Assembly (NCBI GenBank): GCA_019244415.1 | Contig: JAFASN010000036.1 | Span: 1 to 38,944 of the forward strand | Length of the DNA: 38,944 nt | Direction: 5' to 3' | Source of the DNA: Verrucomicrobiota bacterium | Lineage (GTDB): Bacteria; Verrucomicrobiota; Verrucomicrobiia; Chthoniobacterales; UBA10450 | Shown here: positions 18,101 through 23,732 of the stretch, in pieces | Layout: every line of letters begins with the position of its first letter | Position numbering within the stretch: position 1 is the stretch's first letter | Program-made: the position numbers and the translations under genes | The notes under the pieces: model-generated | The model's input: only the letters and a program-made list of their open reading frames with translations | Database searches by the model: none | What the model was told of the DNA's origin: nothing

Positions 18101-18732
18101 GCACGCTCCGTGTCCGGAGGAGCCTTGACGTCTGCTGATGTGATCGGCGAGTCGCCGATCGCGGCACGCGAGTCGCGTGCGCTCCCCGGATTCTGCTGCC
18201 CGCCGTCATCGAACAACTCGAAGACCTGTTCCGCAATCGACTGCGCCGTTTCCTGTCGGATCGCGCAACCGCAATTCGGGCAGAATGCTTTGGCGATGCG
18301 CGGCCAGAGCAGCTTCAGGTAATCATTGATCTCGGTCATAGTACCGACGGTCGAGCGCGATGATTTCACCGGGTTCGCCTGCTCGATTGCGATCGCCGGC
18401 GGAATTCCGCGAATATCGTCCACGCGCGGCTTATCCATGCGGTCGAGGAACTGCCGCATGTACGGCGAAAACGTTTCGACGTAACGCCGCTGGCCTTCGG
18501 CGTAGATCGTGTCGAACGCGAGCGATGATTTTCCGCTGCCGCTCGGCCCGATGACGACGGTCAATTCGCCGAGGCGCAGATCAACATCGATCCCTTTAAG
18601 GTTGTTCTGGCGCGCGCCGCGAATTTCCACGCACCCGCATTCAGCCGGCGCGGTAACGCACGGTTTTTCCACTTGCTTTGCGCCGTTCTTCGAACCCACC
18701 GGAGAGCATCGTTGCGTAACGGCGTGGCGCAA
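12127..18732 (-). CDS. uvrA: Double-length UvrA (tandem fusion) with in-frame repeat insertions
   Basis: 2201 aa. Two complete UvrA units in one chain, each with two ABC ATPases. Walker A motifs: GPSGSGKSS (62-70), GVSGSGKST (819-827), GLSGSGKST (1304-1312), GISGSGKST (1827-1835). Signatures: LSGGEVQR (633), LSGGESQR (1054), LSGGESQR (1673), LSGGEAQR (2056). Zinc-finger Cys pairs lie at 341/344-365/368, 919/922-942/945, 1521/1524-1545/1548 and 1966/1969-1989/1992. UvrA scans DNA for damage with UvrB in nucleotide excision repair; a double UvrA of about 1,790 aa is known in Chlamydia. The extra ~300 residues are in-frame repeat elements at about 182-229, 322-334, 536-566, 733-760, 986-1022, 1171-1265 and 1849-1898. 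All catalytic motifs are intact. The start is uncertain: TTG 18732, or GTG at codons 12, 21 or 35; the family core begins near residue 35. Confidence 0.9.
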   Translation of the reverse strand: MRHAVTQRCSPVGSKNGAKQVEKPCVTAPAECGCVEIRGARQNNLKGIDVDLRLGELTVVIGPSGSGKSSLAFDTIYAEGQRRYVETFSPYMRQFLDRMDKPRVDDIRGIPPAIAIEQANPVKSSRSTVGTMTEINDYLKLLWPRIAKAFCPNCGCAIRQETAQSIAEQVFELFDDGGQQNPGSARDSRAAIGDSPITSADVKAPPDTERAQGSRRVAANSTRVACAPRNVLITFWVAVPPKTKPREYFEFLQQQGYLRVWLNGEVHRVDTGAPVERLGARVQVIQDRLTVTDENRARLIEAIETALRFGKDRVNVIALRSDGSQLSTNNSQLPFSTGWHCAHCDLDIRPPTPGLFSFNNPLGACPECRGFGRTIAIDLNKAIPDRSLTIAQGVVRVFRGQEFGQSQKDLLRACAREEIEIDRPFEELPKADQDFVINGERSVVAARERGETYTDDDYENGRWYGVRGFFRWLESNTYKMHVRVLLSRYRAYTLCPSCNGTRFKADALNYRIAEERLPIAELLREAQCETANAEAVIPSEVEESRDVTVKLAQGDSSTSLRCARNDEGCGAWLTLPQFQALAISYARDLLATVEIAANDSTAEMLRKEICARLTYLCEVGLGYLTLDRSTRTLSGGEVQRVNLTTCLGASLVNTLFVMDEPSVGLHPRDVGRLVRVMHNLRDKGNTLLVVEHEEQMIRAADNLIDIGPGRGESGGELVFSGKLHEFLACNEFVESRATRSELAGRSRRVAANSTPVACAAQNSTSASLTRDYLTGSKSIPLPKSRRKWRDAMCITGAREHNLKNLAVDIPLGVFTCVTGVSGSGKSTLIHDVLYRNLLRAKGQAGDREPGVCEGIAGASGIGEVVMVDQSPLARTPRSTPILYLGLYDRVRELFAALPEAQAQGLTASAFSFNSGSGRCERCCGTGFEKIEMQFLSDLYVRCAECEGRRFQPHVLKIKLHGKSIHDVLEMTVTEAAGWFAQIGEASHPKRSKAERNGAEGSGVGFEVTRRDSSTALHSGRNDEQRGAAEICAGLEVLEEVGLGYLRLGQPLNTLSGGESQRLKLVSHLTGPNQKSEIADQKLDNLFIFDEPTTGLHFDDVAMLLALFQRLVDAGHSLVVIEHNLEVIKCADWIIDLGPEGGDAGGEIVATGTPEQIASCDDSHTGRFLRAVIPRAAERSRSQTSTLTRRAPSAPLRYAQDDEIVSLRVAEEVGSARDSPRTVYDTVADDADDFSLRVAEEPFDGWPNGAHDSRALPGHGRTRAFAEHDARFANNAAIAIHGAREHNLKNLNIEIPRDQMVIITGLSGSGKSTLAFDILFSEGQRRFLDSLSPYARQFAEQLEKPDVDLVEGLPPSVAIEQRVTRGGGKSTVATVTEVYHFLRLLFAKTGTQFCPDCDLPVEKQSVGAIVKQVETAARRGQLKVLAPLVKARKGFHSDVARWAERNGFDTLLVDGQLIAVAQFRKLERFKEHTIDVVVGVIDAKRIKKARNLTQRALEIGRGTAHLLDARNRLTVMSTEMSCPGCGRAFEELDPRLFSFNSPHGACEECGGFGEIWNCDLQTGESDKGESVLETELAAERESEWIDQGDVQICSRCRGSRLNAVARQVRVQGFTIDNFVALSAADALKRIAKLKFRGNAKKIASELLPEIEQRLRFMGDVGLGYLSLARSAKTLSGGESQRIRLAAQLGSNLRGVLYVLDEPTIGLHPRDNLRLLETLTALRKKGNSLVIVEHDEETMRRADHIIDLGPRAGVHGGEVVASGMLRDIEHAKNSETGRCLRSPLCHPIRKTRRALAEVEGWIDIRNANANNLKNVNVRFPVGRLSVITGISGSGKSTLMGDVLLPRVKQALGSARNATPARSSHAARAGSPRTSPDQMLFGEGGGKGTRVACARRKSDSRAVSVSGAEAIDAVYEVDQSPIGKTSRSTPATYIKVFDEIRNLYAQLPVSRMRGYSASRFSFNAEGGRCESCGGQGVIKLEMNFLPSSYVPCEDCGGKRYNAQTLEVLYDGKSIGDVMEMTIEEAAEFFAAHPKIARSLKLLVETGLGYLKLGQPSPTLSGGEAQRLKLATELTRGIGRSTNERIRKMRKPKSTLYLLEEPTIGLHMADVELLLNVLHRLVDEGNTVIVIEHNVSVMAEADYIVDMGPEAGDGGGEIIATGTPEQVATNRVSRTAPFLRQVLRSDSRERRAARPRVATFARNGE
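13059..13186 (-). repeat. uvrA insertion G: family-2 palindromic element (diverged)
   Basis: Within the second ABC of the second UvrA unit. The plus-strand left end GAGCGCACGCGACCCGCGTG matches the arm of the 140-bp element at 18048 with one change. The right end GTGCGCTCCCC (13176-13186) matches the opposite arm, and the interior keeps GTTCGCGGCGAG. Encodes GSARNATPARSSHAARAG at one side and GTRVACARRKSD at the other, interrupting an otherwise canonical segment between LLPRVKQAL and AIDAVYEVDQSPIG. Confidence 0.75.
14960..15106 (-). repeat. uvrA linker: family-2 half-copies between the two UvrA units
   Basis: Two incomplete family-2 pieces in the inter-unit linker. One (around 14974-14992) reads GGAGCGCACGCGAGTCGTGT, itself a near-palindrome, followed by a 7-bp hairpin CCATTCG/CGAATGG. 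The other (about 15069-15098) reads TTCGCGGCGAGTCGCGTGCG then CTCCCC. They encode GSARDSP and GAHDSRALPGHG. The short peptide SLRVAEE occurs twice, at residues 1205-1211 and 1234-1240, marking an internal duplication. Confidence 0.65.
15130..15222 (-). repeat. uvrA linker: family-1 palindromic element, 93 bp
   Basis: Bounded by GTCATCC (15130) and GGGATGAC (ending 15222), inverted ends. Exactly 93 bp, adding 31 codons (residues 1171-1201) that begin VIPRAAERSR and end PLRYAQDD. Same length and same reading phase as the element at 17035-17127. It lies directly after the last ordinary residues of the first UvrA unit (TGRFLRA). Confidence 0.85.
15667..15776 (-). repeat. uvrA insertion E: family-1 palindromic element, 110 bp
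   Basis: Ends GTCATTCC (15667) and GGGATGAC (to 15776) are inverted. It sits between GWFAQIGEA and AEICAGLEVLEEVGLGYL in the second ABC of the first unit. It enters in a shifted phase (HPKRSKAERNGAEG) and leaves in the usual one (DSSTALHSGRND), so the element is open in more than one frame. Confidence 0.8.
16456..16499 (-). repeat. uvrA insertion D: half copy of the family-2 element
   Basis: 44 bases that match 18052-18095 of the complete element at about 41 of 44 positions, including the inner hairpin GTTCGCGGC/GCCGCGAAC. Encodes SRRVAANSTPVACA, nearly identical to SRRVAANSTRVACA in the complete copy. Located in the linker between the first and second ABC of unit one. Confidence 0.85.
17035..17127 (-). 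repeat. uvrA insertion C: family-1 palindromic element, 93 bp
   Basis: Bounded by GTCATTCCGAGCG (17035) and CTCGGGATGAC (to 17127); the 39- and 28-base end segments pair imperfectly. Exactly 31 codons, residues 536-566, starting VIPSEVEESRD and ending SLRCARND. Interrupts the first ABC of unit one between the helix ELLREAQ and the segment WLTLPQFQALAI, where ordinary UvrA has a short loop. Confidence 0.9.
17736..17760 (-). repeat. 11-bp direct repeats inside uvrA
   Basis: GTTGAGAGTTG occurs at 17736-17746 and 17750-17760, 3 bases apart, and encodes part of SQLSTNNSQLPF, which is foreign to UvrA. A similar string (GTTGATAGTTGACGCTTGAG) appears in the intergenic region near 23692-23711. Confidence 0.55.
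18048..18187 (-). repeat. uvrA insertion A: complete 140-bp family-2 element
   Basis: The two 24-base arms at 18048-18071 and 18164-18187 are perfect inverted repeats; the left one starts GGGGAGCGCACGCGACTCGC. Inside are two more hairpins: 18073-18095 (GTTCGCGGC/GCCGCGAAC, 5-base loop) and 18142-18160 (GATCGGCGA/TCGCCGATC). The RNA would fold as a long stem closed by a multibranch loop. It encodes GSARDSRAAIGDSP through RRVAANSTRVACAP and lies between ELFDDGGQQ and VLITFWVAVPP, in the inserted domain of unit one. Confidence 0.92.
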
Positions 18733-18865
18733 GATTGGGAAGCCCGCCCGACCTCACCCGCACCGCCTGCCGACTCGCCGAACGAACGTGTCCACAGAAC
18801 CTCATGCGAGTGGCGGGTCGCAGCGGGCGAAGTCCGAGCGGGACTGGCATCGCCCGCGCTCGCGA

Positions 18866-20674
18866 TCAATGCTGCGCCAGACGATCGGCCAACTTCTCGC
18901 GCTGCTTGTGCAGCTCGTCCGGTACAACACCACCTAAAGACTCGAAGAATTTGGCATGACCCTCCAGCTCGCGCTGCCATTCCTCCGGTTTAATGGCGAA
19001 AAGCTCGCGCATGGTGTCGCGCGAAACGCCCAGCTCATCGAGATCGAAATCTTCCGGCCGCGGAATGAAACCGATCGGCGTCTCCGCGCCGCCTCCATGA
19101 CCTTCGGCCCGATCGATGATCCACTTAAGCACGCGCATGTTTTCCCCAAAACCGGGCCAGAGAAATCTTCCGTCGGCGCCTTTGCGAAACCAGTTCACGT
19201 GGAAGATGAGCGGCGGATTGCTCAGCCGTTTTCCAGTCGCGAGCCAGTGCCGGAAATAATCGCCGATGTTGTAGCCGCAAAACGGCAGCATCGCCATGGG
19301 ATCGCGACGCACCTGGCCGACCACGCCCGTCGCCGCCGCGGTTGTCTCCGATGCCATGGTCGAGCCGATGTAAGTACCATGTTCCCAATCGAACGCCTGG
19401 AAAACCAGCGGCATGGTGTCACTGCGTCGGCCGCCGAAAATGATCGCGCTGATCGGGACGCCGGCGCCGTTGTCGAAGTCGGAGTCGAGCACTGGGTTGT
19501 TGCGTTGCGGCGTTGCGAACCGCGAGTTCGGGTGCGCTGCTTTATCTTTCGATTGCGGCGTCCAATCGTCGCCGCGCCAATCGATGGCGTGCGGCGGCGG
19601 GTTGCCATCTTTGCCTTCCCACCAGGCATCGCCATCGTCAGTCAGCGCGACATTTGTGTAAATGGTGTCGTGACTAATGGCGCGCATCGCGTTCGGATTC
19701 GATTTGTAACTGGTGCCCGGCACCACGCCGAAGTACCCGTTCTCGGGATTGACCGCCCAGAGACGTCCGTCGCGAATCTGCATCCAGGCGATGTCGTCGC
19801 CCACCGTCGTTACTTTCCAGCCGGCGAAATGTCTTGGCGGAATGAGCATGGCAAAATTCGTTTTGCCGCATGCGCTCGGGAACGCCGCCGCCACGTAATG
19901 CTTTTTTCCCTCCGGCGATTCCACACCGAGGATGAGCATGTGCTCCGCCAGCCAGCCTTGCTTGCGCGCCAAGTACGAGCCGATGCGCAGGGCGAGACAT
20001 TTTTTCGAAAGCAAAACGTTGCCGCCGTAGCCCGAGCCGACAGAAATGATCGCGTTATCCTGAGGAAAATGGCAGATGAACCGGCGCTCAGGGTTCACGT
20101 CAAGCAATGAGTGCACGCCACGGTTCCATTCCGCGCTGGTACTTTCGCCGAGCCGTTTCACCGCTCCTTCGCCCATGCGCGACATGATGCGCATGCTGAG
20201 TACGACGTAGATTGAATCCGTGATTTCGAACCCGATCTTCGCCAGCGGCGAATCGGGCGGGCCCATCATGTAAGGAATGACAAACATGGTGCGGCCCCGC
20301 ATCGCGCCCGCGAGCAGCCGATGCAATTTCTGATACATCTCAGCGGGCGCGCTCCAGTTATTTGTCGGGCCGGCTTCTTCTTTCGTCGGCGTGCAGATGA
20401 AGGTGAACTGCTCGACGCGCGCTACGTCGTTCGGGTTGCTGCGGTGCAGATACGACCGCGGCACTCTCTCCTGGTTCAATTTGATGACGCTGCCCTGCCG
20501 TTCCGCTTCGCTGAGCAGGAATTCATTTTCGCCCTGCGAACCGTCGCACCAGAAAATATTTTCCGGCTGGGTCAATCGCGCGACCGATTGCACCCAATCG
20601 AGCACAGCTCTGTTCTGAGTACGAGCGGTGCCGATGTCGGGCGGCGGCGCGATAGCGGGCGCGAGTTTCTCCAT
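18866..20674 (-). CDS. pckG: Phosphoenolpyruvate carboxykinase (GTP)
   Basis: 602 aa from ATG 20672-20674; a TTG at 20725 would add 17 residues. Makes phosphoenolpyruvate and CO2 from oxaloacetate with GTP, the entry to gluconeogenesis. The GTP-type signature FPSACGKTNFAML holds the P-loop and reactive Cys. Other family blocks: HRSNPNDVARVEQFTFICT, MGPPDSPLAKIGFEITDS, FGGRRSDTMPLVFQAFDWEHG, MLPFCGYNIGDYFRHWL and NWFRKGADGRFLWPGFGENMRVLKWI. Length and motifs are those of a working cytosolic enzyme. uvrA follows after 133 bases on the same strand. Between them 18826-18854 folds into a short hairpin without a T-run. Divergent from the rhomboid-like gene. Confidence 0.96.
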   Translation of the reverse strand: MEKLAPAIAPPPDIGTARTQNRAVLDWVQSVARLTQPENIFWCDGSQGENEFLLSEAERQGSVIKLNQERVPRSYLHRSNPNDVARVEQFTFICTPTKEEAGPTNNWSAPAEMYQKLHRLLAGAMRGRTMFVIPYMMGPPDSPLAKIGFEITDSIYVVLSMRIMSRMGEGAVKRLGESTSAEWNRGVHSLLDVNPERRFICHFPQDNAIISVGSGYGGNVLLSKKCLALRIGSYLARKQGWLAEHMLILGVESPEGKKHYVAAAFPSACGKTNFAMLIPPRHFAGWKVTTVGDDIAWMQIRDGRLWAVNPENGYFGVVPGTSYKSNPNAMRAISHDTIYTNVALTDDGDAWWEGKDGNPPPHAIDWRGDDWTPQSKDKAAHPNSRFATPQRNNPVLDSDFDNGAGVPISAIIFGGRRSDTMPLVFQAFDWEHGTYIGSTMASETTAAATGVVGQVRRDPMAMLPFCGYNIGDYFRHWLATGKRLSNPPLIFHVNWFRKGADGRFLWPGFGENMRVLKWIIDRAEGHGGGAETPIGFIPRPEDFDLDELGVSRDTMRELFAIKPEEWQRELEGHAKFFESLGGVVPDELHKQREKLADRLAQH

Positions 20675-20860
20675 GCGGCAAAACGTTTCGGAATTGTTCG
20701 GCTGTTCGGGCGCTTCTCCAAGCAAATTTTGCTTTCGGCCTTGCCTTGCGTCATGGGCGGCGCACTCGGCCGAATTTCGTACTATGATCTTCCGCGATTC
20801 GCCATCGCATGGCGCGGGATGACTCTTGCGCGGCGCTCAGCGCGGCCTTTATTTCCTCCC

Positions 20861-21703
20861 ATGTTCGGGGTGACCACGTCAGACGACTACAAGCCGGTCA
20901 CCTGGATGGGACGCCTGCCGGTTGATGTCACCACGATCCTTGTCGGCGTGCACGTGGCGGCGGCGATCATCGCCTGTTTGTTAATCGCCAGCGGCGCCGC
21001 GGGCGTGCTCGATTGGATGCAATTCGACAGCATGCGTGTACTCAGCGGCGGGCAGGTCTGGCGTCTCGCCACTTACGCGCTCGTGCATTTGCCCTCAGGG
21101 CTCCTCTGGTTCGCGATCGAGATGTACATGCTCTTCATCTTCGGGCGGGAAGTGGAGAAATTCATCGGGCAGCGCGCTTACATTGTGCTTTACGGTTTGC
21201 TCCTGCTCGCGCCTTCGGCGCTGCTGACCTTGTGGGGACTTGGCCAGCGCACCGGCCTGGCAGGCTCGCCGGCGCTGCACTTCGGCGTCTTCGTCGCTTT
21301 TGCCACCATTTATCCCTCGGCAGAATTGCTCCTTCGCATCACGGCGAAATGGATGGCGTTGATCCTTGCCGCGATCTACACATTCGAGCTGCTTGCGTTC
21401 CACGCCTGGACTGATCTCGCGGTCGTCTGGACGAGCATCGCTGCCGGTTTCCTGTTTATCTGCGCACGCGGCGCCGCGCCAGAAATGCTTTGGTGGGAGA
21501 ACATCAAAACGCGGTTGCAACCGAAGCCGAAATTCAAGGTTGTACCCAAGCCTGCTCCGTCACGCCGGAGCGAGGAAGACGTTTACCAATCGATTGACCC
21601 GATCCTCGAAAAAATCGCCAGATCAGGCATCGGCAGTCTTACCGCGGGCGAGCGGCGGCAGCTCGACCGCGCGCGTAACCGTCTTCTGCAAAAACCGGAC
21701 TGA
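20861..21703 (+). CDS. Rhomboid-family membrane protein, probably proteolytically inactive
   Basis: 280 aa from ATG 20861; an in-frame ATG at 20819 would add 14 residues. Six or so membrane helices between residues 22 and 200. Rhomboid landmarks: GQVWRLATYALVH (65-76), FGREVEKFIG, and GLAGSPALHFGVFVAFATIYP (132-152) where active enzymes have GASGA. Ser136 is present but followed by Pro, and the helix-6 His of the catalytic dyad has no counterpart in WTDLAVVWTSIAAGFLF. The C-terminal tail (about 245-280: IDPILEKIARSGIGSLTAGERRQL) matches the short acidic/basic domain often attached to Bacteroidetes and Verrucomicrobia rhomboids (DUF6576-like, from memory). The TGA abuts the ClC stop of the opposite strand. 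The 186-bp gap to pckG has only a weak TATGAT at 20784. Confidence 0.75.
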   Translation: MFGVTTSDDYKPVTWMGRLPVDVTTILVGVHVAAAIIACLLIASGAAGVLDWMQFDSMRVLSGGQVWRLATYALVHLPSGLLWFAIEMYMLFIFGREVEKFIGQRAYIVLYGLLLLAPSALLTLWGLGQRTGLAGSPALHFGVFVAFATIYPSAELLLRITAKWMALILAAIYTFELLAFHAWTDLAVVWTSIAAGFLFICARGAAPEMLWWENIKTRLQPKPKFKVVPKPAPSRRSEEDVYQSIDPILEKIARSGIGSLTAGERRQLDRARNRLLQKPD

Positions 21704-21706
21704 TCA
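21701..21706. other. Abutting convergent stop codons (TGATCA)
   Basis: TGA of the rhomboid-like gene (21701-21703) is directly followed by TCA (21704-21706), the TGA of the ClC gene read on the minus strand. There are zero intergenic bases, so any terminator must lie inside the opposing coding sequence and the mRNAs should have overlapping 3' ends. Confidence 0.95.
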
Positions 21707-23488
21707 TTTCTCCTCCGTCGCATCGCTGTCACTGTGCGAAAGAGCGAGAATCAGGTCCGTTTTCGAGAGAGTACCGATGAGCTTGCGTGAAGTACGATCG
21801 CTCACTACCGGCAGGCGTTCACCCTCGTGATGACTGAATTCGGCGAGCGCGCCGCGAACGGAAATGCCGCGGACGATCGTGCGAAAATCTTCCCGCATAA
21901 TGTCGCGGGCGATGACGAGATTAGCCAGCTCCGGCTCGTTCAGATACGCCTTGATGTCGTGCAATGAGATGGCGCCTTTGAAACGCTGCTGGCCGTCGAT
22001 GACGTAAAGGTAGTTGAATCGCTGCGTGATGAAGTCCTCGCCGATCTCGCGGAACGGCGCGGTCTCGAGTACAGCCACCGGATTCGGTTTCATCAAATCA
22101 GTCACCCGTACTTCGGCGAGGCGCTGATCGAAGTACGACGCCCCTTTGCGCTTGAGCGATTCGCTGTAAATCGAGCGCGGCTCGATGCGGATGGAAACAT
22201 AGTACGCTACCACGCAACCGAGCATGACCGGCAGGATGAGGTGGTAATCGAGGGTAAGCTCAAACAGCATCAAGATGGCCATGATGGGCGCGTGCGTGCT
22301 CGCGGCCAGAAACGCGCCCATCCCGACGAGCGCAAACGCACTTGGGCTGCTCGTCGCGCGCGCGCCGAACAGGTATTGCACACCGCTGCCGAAGAGAAAA
22401 CCCCCGCTGGCACCGATCATCAGCGTGGGCGTGAAAACGCCACCTACGGCGCCTGAGCCGAAAGTCGCGGCCGTGGCGATAATCTTCCCCACGAGTACCA
22501 GCACAAGCGTGTTCCAAAACCAGTGCGCCTGGAGGATGTTGCCGATCGCGCTGTAGCCGTTCCCCGCTACTTCCGGCCGGAAAATCGTGATTGCCCCGAC
22601 CAGCAATCCCCCGATAGCCATGCGCGCGTACACAGGCAACGCGATTTTTGAGAACGCCACTTCACTCCAGTGCAGTAGCCGCAGGAACCAGGGCGCAGAC
22701 ACACCCATCAAAAGTCCGAGCGCCAGGTACGGCAGAATTTCCCAGTCGTTGTGAAGCTCGAATGACGCGGCGTAGAGCGGCCCGGCGCCGATGAAGCGTT
22801 GCGTCGTTAACGTCGCGATGACTGAGGCAAAAACCAGCGGGCCGAAAATTTCCATCGCCATCGTGCCGAGCACGATTTCCCCCACGAAAAGCGCTCCGCC
22901 GATTGGCGCATTGTAAGCCGAGGCAATGCCTGCCGCCGCGCCGCAGGCTACCAGCAATCGCTTGCGTGGAATAGACCATGCGCGCCACCGCCCGACGAGC
23001 GAAGCGCAAAGCGATGAGAGTTGGACCAGCGGACCTTCCCGACCGATCGAGCCGCCCGAGGCGATGCTGAACATGGCGGACAGCGTTTTCACCACACTCG
23101 AACCGAAGGAGATCACGCCCTCGCCCACGACCACGGCTTCCATGTAATCGGTGGAATATTTTGACCGGCGAAAGCGTGCTCCGAGAAAAATAATCGTGCC
23201 GGCAATGGCGCCGCCAATGGCCGGCGTGACCAAGCGCCGCCACATCGGCAGTTGCATGAATGTGCGCGCGTACTCGCCGGTGTGCTGCGTGAGCAGCCAG
23301 TGGACCTCTTCCGTGGCGACGCGGAACAGGTGCGAAGCGATCGCGCCGATGAAACCGATCACGCCGGCCCAGAACAATGTGACCTGCAAATCGCTTGGGC
23401 GGATTTTCTCCGCGATCCACACGCGCAGCTTGAGTCCGCGCAAAAGACGCGTCATCGGCGTCGTGGCGTTGGTCACCGTCTCAGGCAT
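21704..23488 (-). CDS. ClC-family chloride channel/antiporter with CBS pair
   Basis: 594 aa. Transport domain about 35-440: SGGSIGREGPLVQL with gating Glu151, GAAAGIASAYNAPIGGALFVGE with Glu204 at the position of the internal proton glutamate, GSGAVGGVFTPTLMIGASGG, and AFLAASTHAPIMAILMLFELT. The gating Glu is retained and a Glu occupies the proton-glutamate position, which would fit an H+-coupled exchanger, but the first anion motif (GSGIP in E. coli) is SFGSSVV here, so ion selectivity is uncertain. C-terminal CBS pair about 455-585: VTDLMKPNPVAVLETAP and ARDIMREDFRTIVRG, with LPVVSDRTSRKLIGTLSKTDL, which would sense adenine nucleotides in the cytoplasm. ATG at 23486-23488 with a promoter-like element only 8 bases upstream. 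Confidence 0.92.
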   Translation of the reverse strand: MPETVTNATTPMTRLLRGLKLRVWIAEKIRPSDLQVTLFWAGVIGFIGAIASHLFRVATEEVHWLLTQHTGEYARTFMQLPMWRRLVTPAIGGAIAGTIIFLGARFRRSKYSTDYMEAVVVGEGVISFGSSVVKTLSAMFSIASGGSIGREGPLVQLSSLCASLVGRWRAWSIPRKRLLVACGAAAGIASAYNAPIGGALFVGEIVLGTMAMEIFGPLVFASVIATLTTQRFIGAGPLYAASFELHNDWEILPYLALGLLMGVSAPWFLRLLHWSEVAFSKIALPVYARMAIGGLLVGAITIFRPEVAGNGYSAIGNILQAHWFWNTLVLVLVGKIIATAATFGSGAVGGVFTPTLMIGASGGFLFGSGVQYLFGARATSSPSAFALVGMGAFLAASTHAPIMAILMLFELTLDYHLILPVMLGCVVAYYVSIRIEPRSIYSESLKRKGASYFDQRLAEVRVTDLMKPNPVAVLETAPFREIGEDFITQRFNYLYVIDGQQRFKGAISLHDIKAYLNEPELANLVIARDIMREDFRTIVRGISVRGALAEFSHHEGERLPVVSDRTSRKLIGTLSKTDLILALSHSDSDATEEK

Positions 23489-23496
23489 TTCAGTTT

Positions 23497-23524
23497 ATGA
23501 TACAGCGCGTCGCGTGGCGGTCAT
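23497..23524 (-). promoter_or_regulatory. Candidate leaderless promoter of the ClC gene
   Basis: On the minus strand ATGACC (23519-23524) and TATCAT (23497-23502) are separated by 16 bases, a fair sigma-70 match (4/6 and 5/6). The -10 ends 8 bases before the ATG, so transcription would start at or within 2 bases of the start codon, giving a nearly leaderless mRNA. Confidence 0.35.
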
Positions 23525-23732
23525 CCGACGTGAAGCGGAAGGCGAAGAATCCCGTAGTGTTACCTGTAAGTACCACAGCCGGATTATCGGCGCGACGGTT
23601 AGTGTCACCGGCATCACCACATGCGCGGGCAACAATCGGCGGGCGGGACAACCGAGGTTGGCATTTCGCCGACGCGGCACATGTGAGCGAGTTGATAGTT
23701 GACGCTTGAGAGCTGATAACACCAGCGCCGAC

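Noticed and set aside
13015..18192. uvrA inserts as inteins or introns
   Set aside because: Each is only about 30-100 codons with no splicing motifs, and the flanks read through in frame; palindromic repeats explain them better.
12127..18732. Double UvrA as an assembly artefact
   Set aside because: The two halves differ strongly in sequence, the order of domains is regular and a double UvrA is known in Chlamydia.
12127..18732. CRISPR array from the repeated DNA in uvrA
   Set aside because: Repeats are palindromic, of unequal length and spacing, and lie inside a coding frame.
18826..18854. Rho-independent terminator after pckG
   Set aside because: GGCGA/TCGCC and AGTCC/GGACT stems form a hairpin, but no T-run follows and four bases bulge on one side.
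18956..20110. 384-codon plus-strand ORF opposite pckG
   Set aside because: Arg/His-rich composition without domain motifs, fully antisense to a clear pckG; a shadow of GC-rich codon usage.
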